Shown one piece after another: positions 16,682 through 22,500 of a stretch of 22,500 nt of DNA. Position 1 is the first letter of the stretch, and each line of letters starts with the position of its first letter. Origin of the DNA: Symbiodinium natans. Lineage: Eukaryota > Sar > Dinophyceae > Suessiales > Symbiodiniaceae. The position numbers were made by a program, and so were the translations under genes. A model generated the notes under the pieces. That model ran no database searches and was not told the DNA's origin. It was given only the letters and a program-made list of their open reading frames with translations. The stretch lies in assembly GCA_905221605.1 (NCBI GenBank), contig CAJNDS010002824.1, forward strand, positions 72,501 through 95,000, written 5' to 3'.

Positions 16682-16782
16682 TCAGGCCAGCTGATGGCTG
16701 CAGCAGCGCAATGGGAGACCGAGGCTGCCCTGTGCGAGTTCACGAGTGAAGTCGTCGGCGGCTTCCCGGCGAGATTGCAGCG
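16682..16782 (-). CDS. Likely exon, strand uncertain
   Basis: Minus strand: a terminal-type frame ending SRREAADDFTRELAQGSLGL then PLRCCSHQLA and TGA, acceptor probably GGGAAG. Plus strand: an ATG frame MAAAAQWETEAALCEFTSEV then VGGFPARLQR. Both have exon-like composition and codon bias. The minus reading is preferred only because every assembled gene here lies on that strand. Confidence 0.35.
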
Positions 16783-16864
16783 GGGTTTAGGGTTTAGGGT
16801 TTAGAGTTCAGGGTTTAGGGTTTAGGGTTTAGGGTTCAGGGTTAGGGGTTCAGGGTTTAGGGAT

Positions 16865-17010
16865 TGCAACGCCTGGCATTCTTGCCTCCATGCTCTGTCA
16901 TTGGCTGTTAGCGCATCGCCTACGAAGACAAGGGTCCGCCATCGGCAACTACCCAAGGACAACCACCTTTCTCCAAGCCCAGAAGCGCTTGTCAACAGCC
17001 AGGACTTTTA
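16865..17010. other. Exon-like island, strand uncertain
   Basis: Minus strand 17008-16967: AAAAG then VLAVDKRFWAWRK with donor AAG|GTGGTT. Plus strand: a pyrimidine-rich stretch ending GGCTGTTAG followed by RIAYEDKGPPSATTQGQPP. Either could be real. A shorter island at 17125-17180 (plus MKRAFEWGSEQTMFHV) has the same ambiguity. Confidence 0.3.
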
Positions 17011-17012
17011 GG

Positions 17013-17110
17013 GTTTAGGGTTTAGGGTTTAGGGTTTAGGGTTTCGGGTTTGGGGTTTAGGGTTTAGGGTTTAGGGTTTGGGGTTTGGGGTTTGGGGTTT
17101 GGGGTTTGGG
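17013..17110 (+). repeat. TTTAGGG and TTTGGGG blocks
   Basis: Block-wise variants as at 3301-3455; a further TTTAGGG run follows at 17190-17230. Confidence 0.93.
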
Positions 17111-17252
17111 GGTAAGGGGTTGCCTTCCATGAAGCGAGCCTTTGAATGGGGCTCGGAACAAACAATGTTTCACGTGGTGTTAGGGTGTAGGGTTTAGGGT
17201 TTAGGGTTTAGGGTTTAGGGTTTAGGGTTGAGGACCGAAGCTCTGCAACCCA

Positions 17253-17280
17253 ACTCCAACTTTGGGCTGCCAATTTAGGG
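17253..17280 (+). pseudogene. Inverted copy of an exon edge from 13940-13973
   Basis: ACTCCAACTTTGGGCTGCCA followed by ATTTAGGG, on the plus strand, matches the 3' edge and donor of the first exon of the 13007-13973 gene (minus strand) at about 27 of 28 positions. Upstream similarity decays. A short exonic fragment has been copied about 3.3 kb away in inverted orientation. Confidence 0.5.
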
Positions 17281-17489
17281 TTTAGGGTTTGGGGGTTGGG
17301 GTTTGGGGGTTAGGGTTTGGGGGTTAGGGTTTGGGGTTAAGGCGTTGACGGTAGGTGGTAGAAAGGCGGTCAGGGGCTTTTGGGTTTTGGGTTTAGGGTG
17401 TTCGGGTTTAGGGGGTCTCCTGACAAGATGGCACCCTAGCTCCCTAGCCCTCGACACCTGAACTCTATCGAGACCACAAGCCCAAGACC

Positions 17490-18068
17490 CTAAACGCCAA
17501 GCAGCCAAAAATCTGGACCCTTGACCCGGAATGCTGAGTCCACAACCCCACAAAAGCGTATCCTAAAACCCCCCCCCCCCCAAAACCCCCCAAAGCCCCT
17601 AAACTCTGAAAGCCCAAAACCGTAAACCCCTAGACCCTCCAAGCCCTGCGATCGAAGCCCGGTCCTCTGCATCCGCATTTTCGGCCTGCCACGCATCTCG
17701 GGTAGAACCCCAAAGGAACTCTTGGAGCGAACGGGTTTAAAATTTTGGGGGGTTTGCCTAGTCTAATGATAAACGGGCCATATGGGAAAACCATCGGCCC
17801 CTCTATTCGGGTTTTTAGGGTTGCGATTTTAGGTTTTGAGGGTTCGGGTTTCTAGGTTTTGAGGCTTGGGGTTTCTAGGTTTAGGGTGGAGGGTTTTAAG
17901 GCTTTTGGGGTTTCTAACGCTTAGGGTTTGGGATTTCAGGGCATGGTATGGGGTAGGGTATGTGCTTAGGCTGTAGGGGCTTTAGGGGCCTTAGGGATTT
18001 TCGAGACAAGGGTTCCAGTGCGGCGGTGCCTGCTGCTCGGCTTCGTCAGCTTGCTTCTCAGTCTCCAT
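17490..18068 (-). CDS. Small three-exon gene, acidic ~45-residue protein
   Basis: Exons: 18068-18008 (METEKQADEAEQQAPPHWNP, donor T|GTCTCG), 17696-17650 (AWQAENADAEDRASI, donor ATC|GCAGGG) and 17519-17490 (GPDFWLLGV then TAG). Phases 1-1 and 0-0 agree. The protein is rich in Glu, Asp, Ala and Gln and ends in an aromatic hydrophobic tail. An acceptor (CTTCAG) lies 15 nt upstream of the ATG, so an earlier exon is possible. A longer last exon from 17533 is an alternative. No family recognised. Confidence 0.38.
17718..17800. mobile_element. MITE-like element, family 2, diverged copy C
   Basis: TTTAAAATTTTGGGGGGTTT, then CTAATGATAAACGGGCCATATGGGAAAA, parallels the order of motifs in the copies at 4715 and 14078. 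More diverged than those two. Confidence 0.35.
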
Positions 18069-18224
18069 GCCGGTCCTGGCAGGGGCTCTGAAGTTCGGAG
18101 GCTAAGCCCTAAAACCCAAATCCCTTAAACCCGAAGCCCTAAACCCTACTAGGCTTTAGGGGGTAGGGTTTAGGGCTTTAGGAAGCTTAGGAAGTGTAGG
18201 GCTACGGGTTTGGCAACAAGATCC

Positions 18225-18455
18225 TTATTCCACCCCAAACCCTGGTGACAATGTCAAGCCCACTTCACGGCGCAGCCTGTAACATTCTGCTTCGAGAACT
18301 ATCCGGAAAACAGTTGCACTACAATACTGCCGGCAGCTTTCTAAGCCAATGTCCCTTTCGGGGTGCGCGAGTATGACAATAGGAACCCCAAAGAAGTGAC
18401 CAAAAATCGAGAGACCCCCCTTCCCCCCAATGGGTTCTTCATTCCCTAATAACAC
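18225..18455 (-). CDS. Possible terminal exon, strand uncertain
   Basis: Minus strand: frame ending at TAA (18225) with FGVPIVILAHPERDIGLESC and CSATVFRIVLEAECYRLRRE, preceded by TTATTAG. It joins in phase 1 to the exon at 18504-18564. Plus strand 18249-18374: a complete ATG frame (MSSPLHGAACNILLREL, SGKQLHYNTAGSFLSQC, then TGA) that also looks protein-like. Third-position bias is weak on both, so neither is firm. Confidence 0.33.
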   Translation of the reverse strand: MLLGNEEPIGGKGGLSIFGHFFGVPIVILAHPERDIGLESCRQYCSATVFRIVLEAECYRLRREVGLTLSPGFGVE

Positions 18456-18503
18456 CCTAAGCCCGAAACGGCTTGGGGTTTAGGGGTCTCGCGTACCCTA
18501 AAC

Positions 18504-18564
18504 ATGTCGCTCTCTGGAAAACTTCGGTGGAAAACCCGATGAGTGTGGGCTGGCACCAATATTG
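18504..18564 (-). CDS. Isolated exon, unknown gene
   Basis: 61 nt after TTTTGAG, reading QYWCQPTLIGFSTEVFQRAT with donor T|GTTTAG. A phase-1 join leads to the 18225-18455 frame. A Lys/Arg-bearing exon at about 18676-18621 (acceptor ACCTCAG; EVPNTSIEGRKSTQND or RFRTPASKAGKARKM) may be the previous one. The plus strand is open here too (HVALWKTSVENPMSVGW). Confidence 0.33.
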
Positions 18565-18938
18565 CTCAAAACCAAACCCTAAACCCCAAACCCTAAACCC
18601 TGAACCCTTGAACCCTAAAACGTTTTGTCATTTTGCGTGCTTTTCCGGCCTTCGATGCTGGTGTTCGGAACCTCTGAGGTTAAGGGTACCCCGAATACGG
18701 TCCTAAACAGATAACTACTATGGCCTCCTCATGCCCCTGACAGCTAGCACTCTGACAGCCACAAAAAGACCCTCACAGCACGAAAACCCTAAAGCCCTAG
18801 ATCCCTCAAACCCGCCTAAAACCCTAAAACCAAAAACGACCCCCTGCACCCTAAACCCTAACCCCCAAGCCCTAAGCTCTAAACCCTAAACCCTAAACCC
18901 TAGACCCTAACCCCTAAGCCCTAAGCCCTCAACCCGTC

Positions 18939-18997
18939 CTGTACATGTTGACGCCACGACGGAGGTCCGGGTCCTCTTCGAGGTCCTGCTTCAGGGC
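18939..18997 (-). CDS. Exon resembling the C-terminal region of NMD3
   Basis: Follows a pyrimidine-rich acceptor TTCTCTGTGCAG and reads ALKQDLEEDPDLRRGVNMY. The motif D-L-E-E-D-P-(x)-(L/M)-R-(x3)-N-(x)-Y is reminiscent of the conserved segment near the C-terminus of NMD3, the adaptor for nuclear export of the 60S ribosomal subunit. One exon of 19 codons is thin evidence; a chance acidic helix is possible. The donor is either TACAG|GAC (GA type), or the frame runs on to a TGA at 18929. Confidence 0.35.
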
Positions 18998-19017
18998 CTG
19001 CACAGAGAACTTGGGTT

Positions 19018-19253
19018 TAGGGCTTTAGGGTTTAGGGCTTTAGGTGGCTTTAGGATTTAGGGTTTAGGGTTAGGGTTTAGGGTTTAGGGTTTAGGGTTTA
19101 GGGTCTAGGGTCTAGGGTCTAGGGTCTAGGGTCTAGGGTCTAGGGTTTAGGGTTTGGGGTTTAGGGTTTAGGGTTTAGGGTTTAGGGTTTAGGGTTTAGG
19201 GTTTAGGGTTTAGGGTTTAGGGTTTAGGGTTTAGGGTTTAGGGTTTAGGGGTT
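19018..19253 (+). repeat. (TTTAGGG)n array with a TCTAGGG block
   Basis: About 230 bp, including six consecutive TCTAGGG units (about 19100-19142) and about 15 exact TTTAGGG units to 19250. Confidence 0.96.
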
Positions 19254-19434
19254 TACAAGAGGTGTTGAGAAGGCGACTGCAGGGTTCTGAGGCAAGGGGG
19301 GGCAGACTATCCCCTGTATCGCCTTACAAGCCCTTGGACATATACATGGAGGTGCCTACAAGGGGTACAAACCCTGAATACTAAACCCGAACCCCTAACC
19401 CCTAACCCCTAAACCGTATTCAGGGTTTAGGGTT

Positions 19435-19540
19435 TGACCAGTCTTTTGGGAATGCCCTGTTGATGATGGAGGCTTTCGGGTAACTTGGGGGTTGAGGGCT
19501 TCAGACTCCTTGTCCAGGATGCTCTTCTCAGATTGAGGTT
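19435..19540 (-). CDS. Two short exon candidates
   Basis: At about 19534-19508, after AATCTGAG: KSILDKESE with a GC donor. At about 19469-19435, after CCGAAAG: SIINRAFPKDW with donor TG|GTCAAA. GAAGCCCTC and GAAAGCCTCC at the two junctions suggest a duplicated insertion site; removing one copy joins them as ESE-A-SIINRAF. The plus strand 19440-19478 (SFGNALLMMEAFG, donor GTAACT) is a competing reading. Confidence 0.33.
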
Positions 19541-19544
19541 TAGG

Positions 19545-19700
19545 CCTTACCCTAAACCCTAAACAATAAACCCTAAACCCGAAACTTAAACCCTAAACCC
19601 TAAACCCGAAAGCTTAAACCCTAAACCCTAAACCCGAAACCTTAAACCCTAAACCCTAAACCCTAAACCCGAAACCCATAACCCAAACAAACCCAAGGGT
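19545..19700. repeat. CCCTAAA/CCCGAAA higher-order repeat
   Basis: A repeating block of two to four CCCTAAA units, one CCCGAAA and a CTTAAA junction, about 40 bp per cycle, seen three times. This is a higher-order structure rather than simple decay. Confidence 0.8.
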
Positions 19701-19714
19701 TCAGGGGTTTAGGG

Positions 19715-19790
19715 TTGGAAGTCGCCCCCTGATTTGCGAGCTTCCGAGTAGGAGCCCTCCTGTCTTCTTTTCGCACGGGCGTGGGAAGGG
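19715..19790. other. Non-repetitive island, possible exon
   Basis: Minus strand frames RQEGSYSEARKSGGDFQP and VRKEDRRAPTRKLANQGA overlap; the plus strand gives SPPDLRASE then TAG. Not resolvable from sequence alone. Confidence 0.22.
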
Positions 19791-19802
19791 AAGGGGTAGG
19801 TC

Positions 19803-19946
19803 TTAGGGTAGTTACATGGTCCCTTAGTATGGGCCCGGGACCCCTTATGTACCCCTTACATACCCTGCACAGCCCAAGGGCCCGTACATCAGAACCCCCT
19901 ACAGGAGGTAAGGGACCATATTAAGGGACGTGAAACTACCCTTAGA
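19803..19946. mobile_element. MITE, family 1, complete copy A
   Basis: Terminal inverted repeats of about 30 bp. The left end reads TTAGGGTAGTTACATGGTCC then CTTAGTATGG. The right end, reverse complemented, reads TAAGGGTAGTTTCACGTCCC then TTAATATGG. Length about 144 bp with no coding capacity. It is flanked by AGGTC on the left and AATAGGGG on the right, and no clear target duplication remains. It lies just downstream of the 3' UTR of the histidine-phosphatase gene. Confidence 0.75.
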
Positions 19947-20009
19947 ATAGGGGGAAACCCTAAACCCCAAGTTTGGGGTTAGGGTCTACTTTAGGGCTTA
20001 CGGCGTAGA

Positions 20010-20157
20010 GAGCTTCAGGTGCATGATGACATCATGACTTGTTTTGCTCTGCCGGCTGGTGTGACCAAAGCTAAGGCATCCAGCAGAACCATGGGAACTA
20101 CGGCTCCGCAAGAATACCCATAAAAGGAATCGAAAGGAGAATACTCCCAAAGCAACC
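20010..20157 (-). other. Probable 3' UTR of the histidine-phosphatase gene
   Basis: Non-repetitive sequence after the TAA. It contains a near-perfect palindrome GTGCATGATGACATCATGAC at about 20019-20038. A 25-codon frame through it is not considered coding. No AATAAA signal is seen, which would be normal for a dinoflagellate. Confidence 0.4.
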
Positions 20158-20358
20158 TTAGCGTTCTACTGAGAGCAGCACGGTGCGCATCTCGCCGGTC
20201 TCGAAGTGAGACCGGGTGTCCGCGCACTCGCACTCGCACGCCGCGTTGAAGACGGCCAGCAGGAGCGCAGAGTGCGCTGCCACCGCCACGTGCCGCTCCG
20301 GCCGCGCCAAGAGCCAGTCGATGAAGCCGGCTGCTCGCGCAGCCAGAGTCGGCAGATC
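20158..20358 (-). CDS. Histidine phosphatase, terminal exon
   Basis: 201 nt, 67 codons with stop, starting DLPTLAARAAGFIDWL. It holds the second catalytic His (VAAHS) and the family's C-terminal ETGEMR signature. The join REES-DLPT uses a GC donor; REDLPT with a GA donor is also in frame, because AGGA(G)TCTGC is repeated at both intron ends. Confidence 0.9.
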   Translation of the reverse strand, partial: DLPTLAARAAGFIDWLLARPERHVAVAAHSALLLAVFNAACECECADTRSHFETGEMRTVLLSVER

Positions 20359-22500
20359 CTCTGGGGATTTTTGGGGGCTTTTGAGGGCTTTTTGAATCCC
20401 AAAACCCTGACCTAACACCCCTAAAGCAGTAAACTCTAAACCCCGAAAACCGGAAACCAGTTCAAAATTAGGGTTTTAGGTGTCCAGGCATGCAGTCGCA
20501 TCCTTTTGGGGTTGCGCTTGTGGCACGGGGCGTTATAACCAGGAAAACGTGAAGGCTCTACAGCAAGAGCGACTGCATCTCTCCAAGAGCTCCCCTGAAC
20601 CCTGAAACCCTAAACACGCTAGACCCTAAATCCTATAAACCCTAACAGCAAAAGCCTTGTAATTTGGGTGTTGGGTGTACTTGGAGCTTTAGGGTGTAGG
20701 GTCTAGGGTCTGGCGTTTGAGGTTTATCCCCTGATCCTCCCCACAAACGGAAAATTACCCTAATAAATCCAAGACCGCAAGCCATAGAAAACATTTGAGG
20801 GCGACTTTGTTGGGGGAGGATTCGGGGACCTGTTGGGGTTTTTGAGGGCGCACATGGTTTTGCAGACTCCTCGCGCGTCCAGCCGTCGCCCCAGTACGGA
20901 TCCTCCTCACAGATCAGGGTACCGGCTAGGATCGTTTTAGGGCTTGTGAGTTTGGTTGTTTTGGGTCTCTAGATGTCTCTAGGACTAGCGTAAGGAATGC
21001 AGAAATCAAAAATGATCATCGCATTATCAGTGCCGATTACCTTGTGTTGGGGATCCTGAAGCACGTCCTAGGTCTAGTGGCACGTACCTAAACCTAAACC
21101 CTAAACGGTAGAGGGGCCTCGACCGAACTTATCAGCATGACCCTGATACCCAGCCCCGAAACCATGAACCTACTGGTAGTACGGAATGAGGGAACGAGGT
21201 GCCCTAAAGAATCCCTTCAAGGGTGTATAGTGGGGGAAAGCAGTAGGCAAACCACACACCCCCTAAAGTCCTCAACCTTAGACCATAAATCCTGAATCAC
21301 CCTAAGCCCTGCCCCCTAAACCCCAAACCCTAAACCTCCTGAACCCTCACAGTAGTGAGCCTCACTGTCAATGAGCTTGTAGTCCACGGCCGGGTAGAGG
21401 GCAGCCAGCTTTGTCTTCGGCAAACGACGGTCACCTCACAGATTGCGGTTTAGGGTTGAGGTATTAGGGTTTAGGGTATAGGGTTTGGGGTTACGGGGTT
21501 GCGGGGTTAAGAGGGTTACGGGTTGCGGGCATTAGGGACAAAGCTGGTGGCTGGGGTGCTGAAATCACTATATGGTCCATATCAGCATCTCAGAAACATA
21601 AGGTGTTCAAGTCTTGGGCCGTCGGATGCTGCATCCCAAAACACCCTAAACCCAGTCTATTTGGGGTTAAGCCCAAGCCAACCCTAAACCCTGTAACCTC
21701 AGAAAATTGTTCGCCTTATATCCACTAAACCCTGAGCCCTACACCCTAACCCCCTAATCCTCAACCCTAACCCTAAACCCTAAACCCCAAGCCCCAAACC
21801 CCAAACTAACCCTAAACTAAATATCATTTTGGGTTACCAAGCCATTCCGCAAGGCACAGGTGTGGCGGCCGGCCCGCTCATGGCAGAGCTCGTGCGCCAG
21901 CACCGGCAACTCACCTCCAGCCACCTGGTGGGGTTTAGGGCTCAGGGAGCTTCTGGGGGTCTTAGAGGTCTGGTTTAGGGCTTAGGGTTTAGGGCTCAAG
22001 GTGTAGGCTTAGGGTTTAGTGTTTGGGGCTTCGGGTTTAGGGTTAAGTTCTTGGGTTTTAAGGTAAGAAGCTCATGGAATCCTGGATTTGGGATGGGAAT
22101 TTGGGCTTCGCTACCTAAAGGGACGGTTCGAGATCATTGGCTCGACTGCTACGGTTTAGGGGTATTTGGGGTTTAGGGCTTGGGTGCTGGGAGTGTGGGG
22201 GTTGAGAGTTTTGAGGTTCAGGGTTTCCCAACCCTAAACCCTAAATTCTGGTTGAAGGCCTGGGAATTCATTGGATAAGCCAGGGCTCAGGGACGTGGGG
22301 TGGCATGGAGGGGTCCAGGGCCTTTTCGGGCTTTGTGGTGAGAGGTTTGGGGTTTAATTCTTTTTGCGAGGTTTTCCCGGTGGTCATTTCAAGCGTACAA
22401 GCTCGCAGATTCAAAAAGTGTTGGTGCTTATCACTGCGGATTTCAACATCACCGTCCTGGCGCTCAAATGCGATCAGGGCAGTTTGCGTGGCACGCCGCA
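20158..22500 (-). CDS. Histidine phosphatase (phosphoglycerate mutase-like), 3' part
   Basis: Five exons, complete at the 3' end and cut by the window edge at the 5' end: 22500-22435, 21914-21858, 21434-21361, 20905-20864, 20358-20158. Spliced they give about 145 residues. Motifs match the phosphoglycerate-mutase-like branch of the histidine phosphatase superfamily in the expected order: LRRATQTAL, ELPVLAHELCHERAG, HTCDRR, LYPAVDYKLIDSEEDPYW, ARAAGFIDWLLARPERHVAV with the second catalytic histidine in VAAHS, and TRSHFETGEMRTV before TAA. The N-terminal RHG catalytic histidine lies beyond the window. All four junctions keep frame, with donors GTGATA, GTGCCT, GCTCAC and GCAAAA. Such proteins are phosphatases or mutases on small phosphorylated metabolites; this substrate is unknown, and glycolytic function should not be assumed. 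The insert CECECADTR is unusual. Confidence 0.9.
20360..20863. other. Intron with mixed-orientation repeat
   Basis: 505-nt intron of the histidine-phosphatase gene. It has decayed telomere-like units in both directions and a 10-bp inverted pair (ATGCAGTCGC at about 20492, GCGACTGCAT at about 20567). No extra exon seen. Confidence 0.5.
20864..20905 (-). CDS. Histidine phosphatase, 42-nt exon
   Basis: EDPYWGDGWTREES, phase 0 at both ends. It matches the conserved EDPLW...RE segment of plant and algal relatives. GTGAGG is repeated at both ends of the preceding intron. Confidence 0.88.
20930..21345. other. Intron, little perfect repeat
   Basis: 455-nt intron of the histidine-phosphatase gene. 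It has only two or three intact CCCTAAA units, at about 21090 and 21320, and otherwise unique sequence. A short island at 21040-21085 has a GTAATC donor on the minus strand, but it is not needed for a continuous reading frame. Confidence 0.4.
21361..21434 (-). CDS. Histidine phosphatase, 74-nt exon
   Basis: GT plus 24 codons. The codon for Cys is split T|GT, giving TCDRRLPKTKLAALYPAVDY. The donor is GAG|GCTCAC. Confidence 0.9.
21440..21857. other. Intron with inverted telomere-like arms
   Basis: 423-nt intron. TTTAGGG units lie at 21447-21500 and CCCTAAA units at 21640-21820, so the two intron ends could pair. Confidence 0.6.
21858..21914 (-). CDS. Histidine phosphatase, 57-nt exon
   Basis: S-ELPVLAHELCHERAGRHT. 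It begins by completing a split Ser codon (A|GT) and ends with the T of the split Cys codon. Acceptor GGCTGGAG, donor CACACCT|GTGCCT. Confidence 0.9.
21930..22434. other. Intron with degenerate telomere-like repeat
   Basis: 520-nt intron holding scattered TTTAGGG units (21930-22050 and 22150-22220) and a short CCCTAAA run (22230-22245). No exon seen. Confidence 0.5.
22435..22500 (-). CDS. Histidine phosphatase, exon cut by window edge
   Basis: LRRATQTALIAFERQDGDVE then IR, with donor CGCA|GTGATAAG. The motif is the conserved SPLRRALQTA helix after the first catalytic residues. The exon continues beyond the window. Confidence 0.88.

Noticed and set aside
20019-20038. CRE-like promoter element from the ATGATGACATCAT palindrome
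   Set aside because: It lies downstream of a stop codon in probable 3' UTR, and nothing links it to a start site.
20015-20418. Overlapping plus- and minus-strand ORFs around the histidine-phosphatase exon
   Set aside because: They are shadow frames of the well-supported terminal exon 20158-20358.
1-22500. A true chromosome end
   Set aside because: The telomere-like arrays are short, interrupted, variant-rich and in both orientations, with genes on both sides. No terminal tract is present.
1-22500. Bacterial-type promoters, ribosome binding sites, terminators
   Set aside because: The exon-intron structure shows a eukaryotic nuclear sequence, where these do not apply.

Overview
This window looks like nuclear DNA of a eukaryotic alga, most likely a dinoflagellate. 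That is inference from four observations. The spacer DNA is saturated with plant/dinoflagellate-type telomere-like repeat (TTTAGGG/CCCTAAA and one-base variants) in both orientations. Coding information lies in short, GC-rich exons of about 20 to 370 bp. All the exon chains I could assemble lie on the minus strand, as in the unidirectional gene arrays of dinoflagellates. Intron donors appear to be a mix of GT, GC and GA with AG acceptors, often with short direct repeats at both intron ends. No prokaryotic genes, tRNA, rRNA or CRISPR were seen. Almost every long open frame is a by-product of the repeats, so genes had to be rebuilt by matching exon phase to splice sites.

Layout, low to high coordinate; genes read right to left. 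122-534: two N-terminal exons of an aldehyde dehydrogenase (GAPN-like), with possible 5' exons to about 1021; the rest of the gene lies outside the window. 2120-6402: an eleven-exon gene for a basic protein of about 223 residues that I do not recognise. 6689-6959: last exons of a third gene. 8193-10785: a phase-consistent five-exon gene for a 90-residue protein. 11531-12547: loose exons of a gene I could not assemble. 13007-13973: a three-exon gene for a Cys/Trp-containing protein of about 154 residues. 14184-14455: a small two-exon gene. 14869-15710: a non-telomeric tandem and segmental repeat block. 15997-17185: isolated exon candidates. 17490-18068: a small three-exon gene for an acidic protein. 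18225-19800: isolated minus-strand exons, one resembling the C-terminal region of NMD3. 20158-22500: five 3' exons, stop codon included, of a histidine-phosphatase (phosphoglycerate-mutase-like) protein; this is the best-supported gene and it calibrates the splice rules used elsewhere.

Between and inside genes are perfect telomere-like arrays of up to about 200 bp, variant arrays (TTTGGGG, TTTATAGGG, CCCTTAAA, TTTAAGGGG), a CATA microsatellite, a poly-G tract of about 95 bp, and at least three small families of palindromic MITE-like elements. The most unusual feature is that introns themselves are largely built of telomere-like repeat: one intron of 98 nt and another of 184 nt consist mainly of it. 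Several introns are flanked by short direct repeats, up to a perfect 20-mer. This suggests introns that arose by insertion and carry or attract telomeric sequence. No pathway links the genes; they look like unrelated neighbours in a one-way array.
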